Shown: positions 47,065 to 56,142 of the stretch, one piece after another | Numbering within the stretch: the stretch's first letter is position 1 | Layout of the letters: each line of letters opens with the position of its first letter | Assembly: GCA_031423495.1 (NCBI GenBank) | Contig: JANPFP010000209.1 | Span: forward strand, 8,099-72,098 | From: JACPYM01 sp031423495 | GTDB taxonomy: Bacteria; Acidobacteriota; Blastocatellia; RBC074 | Direction of reading: 5' to 3' | Length of the DNA: 64,000 bases | Notes under the pieces: generated by a model | The model's database searches: none | The model's input: only the letters and a program-made list of their open reading frames with translations | What the model was told of the DNA's origin: nothing | Translations under genes and position numbers: made by a program

Positions 47065-47799
47065 ATGAATCACGAACTGCTTCCCTTTTTGTGCATCGCC
47101 ATCCTGATCGTCGCGTTGCTTTATTCGTCGGTCGGTCACGCGGGCGCGTCGGGTTACATTGCGGTGATGACGTTGTTCGGACTGGCCGATAAAACCATTC
47201 GACCGGCGGCGTTGGTGTTGAACGTACTCGTCGCGGCTTTGACAACGTGGCAGTTTCGCCGCGCCGGACATTTTTCGTGGCGCTTGTTTTGGCCCTTCGC
47301 ATTGGGTTCGATTCCGTTGGCGTTCGTGGGCGGATATGTAACGCTGCCTACGCGCGGTTTCAAAATGCTGGTCGGCGCAGTGTTACTGTTTTCGGCAGTT
47401 CGTTTTTGGTGGAAGCCGCGCGAAACCGAAGCCGCACAGATGCCCAGCGAATCGCTCTCAATCGCCGTCGGCGGCGGACTCGGTTTGTTGTCAGGCTTGA
47501 CCGGCACAGGCGGCGGAATTTTCTTAACACCGCTGTTGTTGCTGAAACGTTGGGCGACGACCAAAACGGCGGCGGGCGTATCGGCGCTTTTCATCTTGTG
47601 CAATTCGCTGTCGGGCTTGCTGGGCAACGTCAGCAGCACGCGCCAACTGCCGGTCTTTGCCTTACCGCTCGCGGCGTCAGCCCTTGCAGGCGGCGCGCTC
47701 GGCGGCTATCTCGGCAGCCAACGCTTCGCGCCCGAAGCCATCAAGCGTTTGCTCGCCGTCGTACTCACTATCGCCGGACTCAAACTTTTATTCGCCTAA
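47065..47799 (+). CDS. TauE/SafE (TSUP) family membrane transporter
   Basis: 244 residues with about eight membrane helices. GHAGASGYIAVMTLFGLADK near the front and SGLTGTGGGIFLTPLLLLKR in the middle are the two related half-motifs of the TSUP (TauE/SafE) family, which export or import sulfur-containing anions such as sulfite or sulfoacetate. The exact substrate is unknown. No good ribosome binding site exists because the inverted repeat ends directly before the start, which may keep translation low or depend on the hairpin. Confidence 0.82.
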   Translation: MNHELLPFLCIAILIVALLYSSVGHAGASGYIAVMTLFGLADKTIRPAALVLNVLVAALTTWQFRRAGHFSWRLFWPFALGSIPLAFVGGYVTLPTRGFKMLVGAVLLFSAVRFWWKPRETEAAQMPSESLSIAVGGGLGLLSGLTGTGGGIFLTPLLLLKRWATTKTAAGVSALFILCNSLSGLLGNVSSTRQLPVFALPLAASALAGGALGGYLGSQRFAPEAIKRLLAVVLTIAGLKLLFA

Positions 47800-47814
47800 A
47801 CAGTTGCCGGAAAA

Positions 47815-47834
47815 AACCGACAACCGACAACCGT
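47815..47834. repeat. ACCGACAAC microrepeat before the acyltransferase gene
   Basis: Two copies of ACCGACAAC plus a partial unit end one base before ATG 47835. The same unit forms the first codons of the flavoprotein at 9718-9757. Confidence 0.7.
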
Positions 47835-48875
47835 ATGAATTATTCGCCGCCGCTCGACGGATTGCGCGCCGTCGCCGTTTTATTCGTGCTGTTCATACAC
47901 GCGCAGTTCGCCGCGTTCGCGGGCGGCTTTCTCGGCGTAGATATTTTTTTCGTACTCAGCGGTTACCTCATCACTTCCCTGCTCTTGCGCGAATACGATC
48001 AAACGGGACGCATTGACTGGCGGGCGTTTTACGTCAGGCGCGCGTTGCGGTTGCTGCCTGCGTTGGGCGTGACGTTGCTGTTAGCCGTATTGATGGAGCT
48101 TCATCGCGGCAATCTCACGGCGCGCGAAATCATTCGCAACGTACTGGCCGCGCTGTTTTATGTCGGCAATTGGCTGCGCGCGTTTGGCGGCGTATCACTC
48201 AGCAAACTCGATCACACCTGGTCGCTCTCTATCGAAGAACAATTTTATCTCGTATGGCCGCTGGCCTTGTGGTGGATGTTGCGCCGGTTCAGCAAGCCAA
48301 CCATCTTGCGTTCATTGATCGCGTTGATCGTCATCGTTGCGCTTTGGCGCGCGTGGCTCTTTTGGCCGGATCGGTTCGCGCGGGCTTATTACGGCTTCGA
48401 CACGCGCGTAGACGAGATGTTAGTCGGTTGTGTGCTGGCCGGTTTGCTTTACTGGCAACGCGACGCCGTGGCTGCGCATTGGAGCAAGCTGCGTTTCGTC
48501 GCCTTACCGCTGGTCTTGTGCGGCTTAACTTGGATGGTGAGTTTCACCGCGTATGGGCAAGCGCGTTACCCGCTGGGCTTATTCACGGTCGCTGCGCTTG
48601 GTGCAGCATGCTTGATTGCCGAAATCATGCTGCATCCAGCGGGATGGCTCGCGCACGGTTTGAGTGCGGCTCCGTTGCGTTATGTCGGCAAGCTGTCTTA
48701 CGGACTTTATCTTTATCACTTCGTTATTTTCTCAACGACGCCGCCACCGATTGCGCATCCGATTGCGACACGGCAGGCATTAGATTTTCTGGCTACGTTT
48801 GCGCTGGCGGCGCTCTCATACCATTTCATCGAACAGCCCTGCCTGCGTTTCAAGACGCGCTGGCAACGCATCTGA
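47835..48875 (+). CDS. Acyltransferase 3 family membrane protein
   Basis: 346 residues from ATG 47835. The open frame extends far upstream through the transporter gene but there encodes out-of-frame text. LDGLRAVAVLFVLFIHAQF near the front has the conserved histidine of acyltransferase-3 proteins; GVDIFFVLSGYLITSLL and HTWSLSIEEQFYLVWPLALW follow, with about ten membrane helices. These enzymes O-acylate surface polysaccharides or lipids (OafA type). The substrate is unknown. Downstream lies only a short convergent gap before the RluA-type gene. Confidence 0.88.
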   Translation: MNYSPPLDGLRAVAVLFVLFIHAQFAAFAGGFLGVDIFFVLSGYLITSLLLREYDQTGRIDWRAFYVRRALRLLPALGVTLLLAVLMELHRGNLTAREIIRNVLAALFYVGNWLRAFGGVSLSKLDHTWSLSIEEQFYLVWPLALWWMLRRFSKPTILRSLIALIVIVALWRAWLFWPDRFARAYYGFDTRVDEMLVGCVLAGLLYWQRDAVAAHWSKLRFVALPLVLCGLTWMVSFTAYGQARYPLGLFTVAALGAACLIAEIMLHPAGWLAHGLSAAPLRYVGKLSYGLYLYHFVIFSTTPPPIAHPIATRQALDFLATFALAALSYHFIEQPCLRFKTRWQRI

Positions 48876-48946
48876 GGCAGTCAGACCGAGGAAAAGCATG
48901 AAGGTCAATGAGGTTACGCCGAAAAAATCAATGATTATTTTGGCCA

Positions 48947-49909
48947 CTATTTCGGCAAGACGCTTTTCAACTTTTGCTGTAGCTGTTGCAGATCCTCAGG
49001 CAGCGGCGCAGTGAAAATCAGGCGGCGTTCATCAATCGGATGTTTGATGACCAACCGCAACGCATGTAGCGCCTGACGCGGGCATTCGATGAACGGGCGC
49101 GGCGCGGGCTTGCTGCTGTATTGCCGTTCGCCGATTAACTGATGGCCGCGTTGCGCCGCTTGCACGCGAATCTGGTTGCGCTTGCCCGTCACCAGTTGGA
49201 TTTCCAACAATGAGGTGACGGCATAAGTTTCGACGACGCGATAGCGGCTGATGGCTTCGTGCGTATGGTCGTCTTTATCGGTCGGTTTGCGCTGCGACAA
49301 CTCTTCCTGATCCCACACCAATTGATCGCGCCATTCGCCTTCTGTCACCGCTGGCACGCCGTAAACAAACGCCCAATAGACGCGCTCGGGCGAGCGGCGG
49401 ATGAACTGGTCTTTGAGTTTTTGTTGTACGGGAAAGGATTTCGCAAACGCGACTACACCTGACGTATCGCGGTCGAGCCGATGAATGGCGAGCGCCTTGG
49501 CTTGCTTAACGTGCAACTCAACCAGCGCCTGCAACGAAGGTTCTTCGGGCTGGCTCGGCAACGGTACGGACAATAAACCGGCGGGCTTGTCGAGTACGAT
49601 CAACGATGCGTCTTCATAAAGAATATGCAAACCGTCGCGCCGCTTGCCCGTACTTTTCGATTCGCTACTCGCGTAACTGCGCCGCTGCGCGCTGCCCGGA
49701 CGATCAAGCCACAAGCGAACCTTGTCGCCGCTTTGCAACTTGCGCCCTGCATCAGCAGCCGATTGCTCTGCGTCGTTCACAAAGATTTGCCCGCGCTCCA
49801 ACGCAGCAAAGGCTCGCCGCCGCGAAGCCAACCGCTCCGCCGCCGCGAGCCATTTGTCGAGGCGCGTCTCGGCCTCGGAAGAAGTCACCAACAATTCGTT
49901 TTTATTCAC
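48947..49909 (-). CDS. RluA-family pseudouridine synthase, second paralogue
   Basis: 320 residues: an S4-like front (RLDKWLAAAERLASRRRAFA), then catalytic HRLDRDTSG with Asp146 and VTGKRNQIRVQAAQRGHQLI, the later RluA motif. It differs in linker and length from the RluA-type protein at 8761-9714, so the two probably modify different rRNA or tRNA positions. It lies convergent to the acyltransferase gene and 27 nt after the next minus-strand gene. Confidence 0.86.
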   Translation of the reverse strand: MNKNELLVTSSEAETRLDKWLAAAERLASRRRAFAALERGQIFVNDAEQSAADAGRKLQSGDKVRLWLDRPGSAQRRSYASSESKSTGKRRDGLHILYEDASLIVLDKPAGLLSVPLPSQPEEPSLQALVELHVKQAKALAIHRLDRDTSGVVAFAKSFPVQQKLKDQFIRRSPERVYWAFVYGVPAVTEGEWRDQLVWDQEELSQRKPTDKDDHTHEAISRYRVVETYAVTSLLEIQLVTGKRNQIRVQAAQRGHQLIGERQYSSKPAPRPFIECPRQALHALRLVIKHPIDERRLIFTAPLPEDLQQLQQKLKSVLPK

Positions 49910-49936
49910 GCCGCCACACTAACGGCACACCGGCGA

Positions 49937-50731
49937 CTATTTCAACTTCTTGACCGACACGACGATGATCATCGCTTCGTCAGAACCGCTGATATTCGCC
50001 GTGCCAACCACGGCAAGCTCGCCTTCGCGCAGACTGAGCGGCGTAACCAAGCCGATGTCTTTGTATTGCGTACCGGCTGGCACCTGTATTGGTACACTAA
50101 TTCCAAACTTAAACTGCTCAATTTGCACAGAATCTTTTCCTGTAGCGTCCTGCGTGAATTTCACATTTTGAAGCATGTATTGATAGAAAGACGGATTCGT
50201 TGGCGTCGTCGCCACGCTCGCGGGCGCAGGAAAAAGCTCACCCGTGACGCCACTCGATTCAACCCTGCCGCCATTGCTGATGCGATTAAGCGCCGAATAA
50301 ACGTAACGATAGTTCGCATATTTCAACGTGCTTTTAAGTTGCGCCACCACCGGCTCAAGCTGTTTGGGTATTGCGCCGCCTTCAACCGCTTTCGTCGAAG
50401 CCGTCAGCAAATGAAGCTGAAACTCCATATTGGCAGGCGATTGTTCCGGCACATCCAGTTTCGCTAACGCCTGTTCGATCACGGTGATATTCGCCGCGCA
50501 ATCGCGCACTGTTAGCGTTTTGAGAGTTTGATTGGGCGTGACAATTCGACCGCCTCCAGGCCCGCTAAGCAAACCAGCCAGAACGTCTGCCAACATTTGC
50601 GCTGAACGATGCTTCACTTCGAGCAGTTTAACGTTCATGGTGCAAGGGAGTTGCTGCTCATTGTTACTTTGCGCCACTGCGCTGCCAGCCAATAGCAACA
50701 GCCAAAGCAGCGCAGCCACTTTCGTTTTCAT
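49937..50731 (-). CDS. Exported secretin-N-like protein of a sigma-factor operon
   Basis: 264 residues from the second ATG (50731): AAGGAG lies 9 nt before it, while the first ATG (50740) directly abuts the AAGGAG. Signal peptide about 1-20. MNVKLLEVKHRSAQMLADVL, LKTLTVRDCAANITVIEQAL and LDVPE form the short NolW/secretin-N-like repeat used in type II/III secretion rings. The second half is a beta-rich part of unknown type. It follows an ECF sigma factor and an anti-sigma factor, a triad I have seen in Acidobacteriota; it may be an envelope-stress output or sensor. Confidence 0.7.
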   Translation of the reverse strand: MKTKVAALLWLLLLAGSAVAQSNNEQQLPCTMNVKLLEVKHRSAQMLADVLAGLLSGPGGGRIVTPNQTLKTLTVRDCAANITVIEQALAKLDVPEQSPANMEFQLHLLTASTKAVEGGAIPKQLEPVVAQLKSTLKYANYRYVYSALNRISNGGRVESSGVTGELFPAPASVATTPTNPSFYQYMLQNVKFTQDATGKDSVQIEQFKFGISVPIQVPAGTQYKDIGLVTPLSLREGELAVVGTANISGSDEAMIIVVSVKKLK

Positions 50732-50757
50732 AGTTTTCATCTCCTTCGTTTACTGAA

Positions 50758-51033
50758 GGCGGTACGGGAAGCGTGAGCCATTAATCATCACACAAGTCTT
50801 CAGCCCCAACGGGGCGAGGTATTACAGCTCCTACCCAGGGTGAAGCCCTGGGTAGGAGCGGATAAAACCAAAAAGCCCTGAAAGGGCGTGATAGTGGCGG
50901 TCATATTTCGCCCTTTCAGGGCTGGCAAATGCTGCAACGCCATTCCCAGGGCTTCACCCTGGGCTATTTTACGCTGCCCCGTTGGGGCAAAGAACTTGTG
51001 TGATGATTAATGGCTCGCGCTCCCCGTACCGCC
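50758..51033. repeat. Large nested palindromic element
   Basis: Outer arms of 40 nt (50758-50797 and 50994-51033) pair with a few mismatches. Inside, the halves mirror each other: GCCCCAACGGGGC versus GCCCCGTTGGGGC, CCCAGGGTGAAGCCCTGGG versus CCCAGGGCTTCACCCTGGG, and AGCCCTGAAAGGGCG versus CGCCCTTTCAGGGCT. The whole 276 nt is thus one near-palindrome built of smaller hairpins. It fills the gap of about 300 nt between the anti-sigma and the secretin-like genes, which I otherwise see as empty. Confidence 0.9.
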
Positions 51034-51041
51034 ACTGGTAT

Positions 51042-51719
51042 CTAGCGCGTCAGCGAACCGGCTGACACGTCAACTGACGCATTAGTTGTTTTTGGCGTAA
51101 GCCAAATAATGCGAATGTTCGGATCCGCCGTTTGCATCTCAATGCGTAACATCTCAGGTTCGGCGGTGTTGGGGGCAGGCGCAGGTTCCGCGCTTGCCAC
51201 GATCTCTGCTGGCGCAGTTTCCGCTTGGGGCACTGCGCGCACTCGCTGCCGCACGATGCGGCGTGGCGTCATAACTGCTTTCTGGGTTTGAGCAAGTTGG
51301 TTAGTTAGAGGCATCGGCGCACGCGCTGCGTCAGGCTGCTGGGGAGACGTAAGCGTTTTCACGATGTCAGAACGTGGGACTCCTTTCGTTTGAAATAAGC
51401 GAAGCGAAAAAATCGCCAGCAATAACACTGCCGCCGCGACTGCGCACGGCTTGAGCCACAGCAGCCGCAACCACATTGAGCGAACTGGTTGCGACGCCAG
51501 TTCCTGTCGCACGGCGTAACGCAAATCCGCATAAAACGCTTCATCGAATTGCGGCGCGGCAACGTGCCGCAACCATTCGTGCGCGGCGACGAATTCTTCC
51601 GCCGAAGCCGCGCAGCTTTCACATTGCGCGAGATGCGCGCGCACTTGTGCCAGTTGCAGCGCGGGTAAATCCGAACTCGCGTAAAGCGGCAACCATGTTT
51701 CGATTCGCGTGCAATTCAC
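51042..51719 (-). CDS. Zinc-containing anti-sigma factor
   Basis: 225 residues from a GTG start at 51719, 7 nt after the sigma-factor stop. His29-X3-Cys33-X2-Cys36 with Cys3 upstream is the ZAS (zinc anti-sigma) motif; a single membrane helix follows (LKPCAVAAAVLLLAIFSLRL, about 90-110), then a Pro/Ala-rich outer part. Such proteins hold their ECF sigma factor at the membrane until a signal releases it. The order sigma, anti-sigma, secretin-like on one strand supports the pairing. Confidence 0.85.
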   Translation of the reverse strand: MNCTRIETWLPLYASSDLPALQLAQVRAHLAQCESCAASAEEFVAAHEWLRHVAAPQFDEAFYADLRYAVRQELASQPVRSMWLRLLWLKPCAVAAAVLLLAIFSLRLFQTKGVPRSDIVKTLTSPQQPDAARAPMPLTNQLAQTQKAVMTPRRIVRQRVRAVPQAETAPAEIVASAEPAPAPNTAEPEMLRIEMQTADPNIRIIWLTPKTTNASVDVSAGSLTR

Positions 51720-51726
51720 TGGGGCC

Positions 51727-52347
51727 TCACTTTCTGCTTTTCAGATGGCGTGCGCGAAAGGCTTTGAGTTTCTGCCGCGCGGCGCTGATTTGCGAGCGTA
51801 CCGTCGTTGCCGACGAGCCCAACAGCCGCGCGACTTCTTCGGTCGGCAGCCCTTCGAGATCGCGCAAGACAATCGCAGCGCGTTCTTTCTCGCTTAACTC
51901 GGCCAGCGCGCATTGCAACCACGCGCGTTCCTGCGCGGCCAATGCATCGGCTTCGCTGTCGTCGTCGCTCGCCAGTTGCGCGACGGCGGCTTCGTCCAGC
52001 GACAACCCGCCGTGGCGTCCGCGCTGGCGCAGCATGTCGCGGCATACGTTGACGACGATGCGATAGAGCCAGCCGTTGAATTCATACCGCGCGTCATATT
52101 TGTGCAAGTGGCGAAAGACGCGCAGGAACGCTTCCTGCGCAGCATCGCGGGCGTCTTCGCGCGTACCGAGCAAGCGCCACGCCAACGTGACTACGCGCTG
52201 CTGGTGCATTTCCATTAACTGATCGAAGGCCGCGCGTTCCCCTGCCTGCGCGCGCCGAATGAGTGCAGCGTGCAGATCAATATCCGCCTCCGCCTCGTCA
52301 CTAAAATAGTTGGGCATCAATGCCAGTTCCAACCCTCGGCCCGCCAT
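51727..52347 (-). CDS. ECF-type RNA polymerase sigma factor
   Basis: 206 residues from ATG 52347, which has GGAGG 8 nt upstream; another ATG lies 15 nt earlier. Region 2 (FDQLMEMHQQRVVTLAWRLL, EDARDAAQEAFLRVFRHLHK, FNGWLYRIVVNVCRDMLRQR) and region 4 (LSEKERAAIVLRDLEGLPTE, VARLLGSSATTVRSQISAAR) are complete; region 3 is missing, as in all ECF sigmas (RpoE-like). A GAACTT box upstream (complement of 52417-52422) could be part of an autoregulated promoter, but a good -10 partner is not clear. Confidence 0.92.
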   Translation of the reverse strand: MAGRGLELALMPNYFSDEAEADIDLHAALIRRAQAGERAAFDQLMEMHQQRVVTLAWRLLGTREDARDAAQEAFLRVFRHLHKYDARYEFNGWLYRIVVNVCRDMLRQRGRHGGLSLDEAAVAQLASDDDSEADALAAQERAWLQCALAELSEKERAAIVLRDLEGLPTEEVARLLGSSATTVRSQISAARQKLKAFRARHLKSRK

Positions 52348-52362
52348 CGTCGCGTCCTCCAT

Positions 52363-52678
52363 CTTTCGCTTGCTCGGTGATTACTACTCGGCTGGGAGCT
52401 TAAACGTTGAGAGAAAAGTTCGGTTGGCAAATTTTTTCTTCCGCACCGCGCGTCAGTAGCCCGCGCATAAGCCTTGTAATACTTCCCCTCTTAGCTTCAC
52501 TGAAAAGCGACTTGCGGATATCGGGCGATAACCGCGAGCGAAACACGAAATCACTTTTTATCAAATTGAATAAGCGGATTGAATAAGCGGGAGAAGCCGC
52601 CAGCAAGGCTGCGCCGATTGCTGCGACCATTGAGTCGTATGCGCTCCCGTTTCGTTTTTAGCAGCCTGTGGGAGGGTT
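52363..52678. other. Divergent region between ECF operon and TIGR03437-type gene
   Basis: About 316 bases, AT-richer than its neighbours, with no gene. It contains a half-copy of the dispersed repeat (GTCAGTAGCCC at 52452-52462) and a small GAACTT box on the minus strand. A GATTGAATAAGCGG duplication occurs around 52566-52590. Confidence 0.55.
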
Positions 52679-55210
52679 ATGAGAATTCGTCTGTCTGCCG
52701 CACTAAACGTTTGTGTAATTTTGTTGCTTGCTTCTTTTTCGGTGTTGGCCCAATCGCCAAATGAAACGAAGAAACCCGCCGACCTGACGCCGGAAAAACA
52801 AGCCGAAGAAAAATGGTTGCAACACGCGGCGCAACAGCAACTCACCGCCACGGCGCAAGACCAGATTGTCTTTCAGGACATCAACGACATTGCGGTCTAT
52901 CAACTCAACAACGCCTTTCGCCGCCAGCCCGGCACCTTTGATTTGACCGGCACGTCGCTGTTGCTGACACCGAGCGGGAACGGTTACACGATGCGCAACG
53001 TAGCCCTGGCTTATTCGACCAATCTTGGCAACAAGCTGAATCTGACGGCTGCGCCTGCGGTAAACCCCAAGCCTTCTGCTGAACCGGGCGATGACGCTTA
53101 TGTCACGCAAGACCTGGGTTTCAACTTTCCTTTTTATGGCGTGAATTACCCGCAGGCCTGCATCGCCAGTAACGGCAATCTGACGTTTCGCACGACAGGG
53201 GAGGTTGCGACGTGGGCATTTGACGCTTCGACGACGAGTTCGACCGAATCGCTGGTAGAGTTGCGCAGCGGCCCCGCGCGCATCGCCGCTTATTGGAACG
53301 ACCTCGACACGCGGGCTGCCGCTACCACGGGCGACAGCGGCATTTATATCCAACGCGCCAGCGACCGCGTAACCATCACATGGCACAACGTGAGCGATTA
53401 CGCGGCGAATTTGCGCGACGTGACGCCGGGTGTTCACCGCTTTCAAGTCGTACTATTCAACAACGGGCAAATCCTGCTGAACTATCCGCAAGTGCAACTC
53501 ACAGCGAACGCGCTGGTCGGTGTGAGTCCCGGCTCTGCGTTGAATACGCCAACCCTGGTTAATTTAAGCGCCGCGCCGACAAACGTATTCAATCGCGCCT
53601 TTGCCGAATTCTTTTCGCTCAACCCGGGCATTGACGAACTCGCCGTAGCCAAGACTTTTTACGCAACGCACCCGAACCGCGACGCCTACGATTTCATTTA
53701 CGTGATGACCGACTTCGATTACGACCAAGCCGGTTCGCAAGCAAGTTACCTGCCCGTCCGCAACGAAGTGCGCGGCATCGGATTGCCGCAATTCAACAAC
53801 GATCCGAGCAACACATTGGGTACTTCGCGGCTGCAAGGTGTCATCAGTTTGAGCAACATTCGCGCGCTTTATCCTGACTTGCCTACGACACGCGCCCTGG
53901 GCGGATACCACACGCTCGGCCTGATGTTGCAACAAACCGGCAAACGCTGGCTGGCCGGAACCAGTTACACCGGCGGCGACGCGAGCTTGCTGTTGGGGCG
54001 CGACGAAGGTTTTTGGAATACGTTTATGCACACACCTTCAGTGCTGGATCATCCGGCGGCGCGGCGTTCGTCAGTGATGGAAGGCAATCTGTGGCTCGAT
54101 TATCAGGACGGACGCTTTGCTTCGAGTTCGCTGGCCGATGGTTTTTCGCCACTTGATCAATACCTGATGGGAATGCGTGCCTCCGCGCAGGTGCCTGACA
54201 GTTTCGTCATCACGAACCCGAACGCACCCGCTGGCATTGATCGCGCTTATGGCGTACGCCCCGACCTGGTCGTCAGCGGCACGCGGCAAAACATCAACAT
54301 CAGTCAAATCATGCAAGCCAACGGCAGCCGCTGGCCCGCGCCCGGCAACGCGCAACGCCAGTTTCGCGCGGCTTTCATTCTGGTCACGCAAGATGCTGCG
54401 CAAGCGGACGCGACCATTACGAAAATTACGCGGATGCGGCTGGCGTTTGAAAGCTATTTCGCGCAATCAACCGATTATCAGGGCAGCATCATCACGGGTT
54501 TGAGCGAACAGAACGCTTCGCTCGTGGTGGCTTCGGCTTCGGCGGCCAACTATAAAAAATGTATCGCGCCCGGCGAAATCACCGCGCTCTTCGGCACGGG
54601 TTTGGCGAACGCCACGGCAACGGCGCGCGCGCTGCCGCTGCCTATGACACTGGCTGAGGTGAACGTATTCGTAGACGGAGTTGTCGCGCCGCTATATTTC
54701 GTATCGCCTACGCAAATCAACTTTCAGGTTCCGCGCAACATCAAATATCAAACCCTTTCGCCCGGCCACCAATCGGCGACGGCGCTGGTCGAAGTTTATC
54801 TGAACGGCAAACTCAATCGCACCGGCCCGATACAAATCGCTTTTGCGACACCAGCTATTTTCACCGTCAACGCCAGCGGCTCTGGAGCCGCCGCCGCGCT
54901 TGATGCGATTCGTTATACGCACGCGCCGTTTGACTCACGACAAGCCGACGGTTCGCCGAACATCCTCGCGGTTTATGGCACCGGCCTCGGCTGGGACGTA
55001 ACCGACAACAACGGCAACGTAGCGGGCAGCGTCACGGCTACGTTTAACGGCACGCCGGGCCAAGTGCTTTACGCCGGACGCGCGCCCGGTTTTACCGGAC
55101 TCAATCAATTCAATATTCAATTTCCGGCGGGGCTGTCAGCGGGCACTTACGCGCTGGTCATCGCCCGCAACGGCATCGCCAGCAGTCCGGTAAGTGTGAC
55201 AGTGAAATAA
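52679..55210 (+). CDS. Large secreted protein with TIGR03437-type C-terminal domain
   Basis: 843 residues, signal peptide about 1-22 (ending VLAQ). A beta-rich domain (about 140-290, LGFNFPFYGVNYPQACIASN) is followed by a region resembling secreted metallopeptidase-like proteins (LLGRDEGFWNTFMHTPSVLD, VMEGNLWLDYQDGRFA, FSPLDQYLMGM). Where relatives, as I recall them, have an HExxHxW-like motif, this one reads GGYHTLGLMLQQTGKRW, so a zinc site is not intact. The last 220 residues (ALFGTGLANATATARALPLP, then VSPTQINFQVP and ILAVYGTGLGWD) match the TIGR03437 domain, expanded in Acidobacteriota. Function unknown. Confidence 0.82.
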   Translation: MRIRLSAALNVCVILLLASFSVLAQSPNETKKPADLTPEKQAEEKWLQHAAQQQLTATAQDQIVFQDINDIAVYQLNNAFRRQPGTFDLTGTSLLLTPSGNGYTMRNVALAYSTNLGNKLNLTAAPAVNPKPSAEPGDDAYVTQDLGFNFPFYGVNYPQACIASNGNLTFRTTGEVATWAFDASTTSSTESLVELRSGPARIAAYWNDLDTRAAATTGDSGIYIQRASDRVTITWHNVSDYAANLRDVTPGVHRFQVVLFNNGQILLNYPQVQLTANALVGVSPGSALNTPTLVNLSAAPTNVFNRAFAEFFSLNPGIDELAVAKTFYATHPNRDAYDFIYVMTDFDYDQAGSQASYLPVRNEVRGIGLPQFNNDPSNTLGTSRLQGVISLSNIRALYPDLPTTRALGGYHTLGLMLQQTGKRWLAGTSYTGGDASLLLGRDEGFWNTFMHTPSVLDHPAARRSSVMEGNLWLDYQDGRFASSSLADGFSPLDQYLMGMRASAQVPDSFVITNPNAPAGIDRAYGVRPDLVVSGTRQNINISQIMQANGSRWPAPGNAQRQFRAAFILVTQDAAQADATITKITRMRLAFESYFAQSTDYQGSIITGLSEQNASLVVASASAANYKKCIAPGEITALFGTGLANATATARALPLPMTLAEVNVFVDGVVAPLYFVSPTQINFQVPRNIKYQTLSPGHQSATALVEVYLNGKLNRTGPIQIAFATPAIFTVNASGSGAAAALDAIRYTHAPFDSRQADGSPNILAVYGTGLGWDVTDNNGNVAGSVTATFNGTPGQVLYAGRAPGFTGLNQFNIQFPAGLSAGTYALVIARNGIASSPVSVTVK

Positions 55211-55215
55211 AAGAA

Positions 55216-55369
55216 TAGACATTATCGGAAATAGGAATTAGCCACGGGGGAAGAGGGGAAAGAAGGGGAAACCAAATCACTGAATAGCAAACTTTCTACC
55301 AATTTTCTTCTTCCCCGTGTTCCCTTCTTCCCCCGTGGCGGGCTCATTGCTTAAAACCGATAATGTCTA
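55216..55369. repeat. Composite inverted repeat between convergent genes
   Basis: The outermost 13 nt (TAGACATTATCGG at 55216 and its complement ending at 55369) match exactly, and inner arms CCACGGGGGAAG pair again, with an unrelated stretch between outer and inner arms. It fills the 160-nt gap between two convergent genes and may act as a two-way terminator. Confidence 0.8.
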
Positions 55370-55374
55370 ATCAA

Positions 55375-56142
55375 TTACAGGCGAATATCAGCCAGAAATG
55401 GTAACTTGGCGCGATATTCGGTGACGTGTTCCAGGCTGATTTCGGCGCTGATGATATTTTCATGCGCTCCGGCGTCGGCAATAATTTCACCACTGGGGTC
55501 AATAATTTGAGTACATCCCGGATAACTAAATTTCGGATCGCTACCGCAACGATTTACGCCAATCACATAAGCCTGATTTTCGATAGCACGCGCTTTGAGC
55601 AAGGCGTTCCAATGCGAAATGCGCGTGCCCGGCCAACTGGCAATTACCGTAATCAGATTGGCTCCGCGTTGCGTCGCGGCGCGAAAAACTTCAGGAAAGC
55701 GCAAGTCGAAACAAATAAAAGGCGATACGGAAAAACCCTGCCAGTTAAAAATAACCACGTCTTTGCCCGCTTCATAATTCGCCGCTTCGCCGCCGTAAGT
55801 AAAAGGATGTAACTTGCAATAACGCGCGACTAACTCGCCTTGCGGATTATAAGTATGCGACTCATTACGGCCTTTGCCTGCTTTGCCGTTTACGACAACT
55901 CCGGCCATCAGGTAAACGCCAAAAGCGCACGCCGTTTCAGCCAAAAAGGTTTGCGTAGCGTTCTCAGCCGAATCGGATGTTACCGACGGACTCATAGTAT
56001 TGAATCCGGTGGCAAACATTTCGGGCAACACGACCAAACTGCCCGCCGCGAAATCGGCACGTTCGAATAACGCCAGCACTCGCGCGTGATTGGCGGTTTT
56101 ATCTTCCCAAACGATGTCGGTCTGACAGGCATAAACTTTCAT
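55375..56142 (-). CDS. Nitrilase-superfamily amidohydrolase (YafV/omega-amidase-like)
   Basis: 255 residues with the complete nitrilase triad: Glu41 in VVLPEMFATGF, Lys110 in YCKLHPF, and Cys144 in FICFDLRFPE. The motif GFNTM just after the glutamate and SHWNALLKARAIENQAYV are characteristic of the YafV/omega-amidase branch, which hydrolyses 2-oxoglutaramate or related amides in metabolite repair. The ATG overlaps the argH stop by 4 nt, so the two genes form an operon. The gene is convergent with the TIGR03437-type gene. Confidence 0.85.
   Translation of the reverse strand: MKVYACQTDIVWEDKTANHARVLALFERADFAAGSLVVLPEMFATGFNTMSPSVTSDSAENATQTFLAETACAFGVYLMAGVVVNGKAGKGRNESHTYNPQGELVARYCKLHPFTYGGEAANYEAGKDVVIFNWQGFSVSPFICFDLRFPEVFRAATQRGANLITVIASWPGTRISHWNALLKARAIENQAYVIGVNRCGSDPKFSYPGCTQIIDPSGEIIADAGAHENIISAEISLEHVTEYRAKLPFLADIRL

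Noticed and set aside
47247..47834. Upstream extension of the acyltransferase frame through the transporter gene
   Set aside because: It overlaps the TSUP gene out of frame and gives arginine-rich nonsense; ATG 47835 starts the recognised acyltransferase domain.
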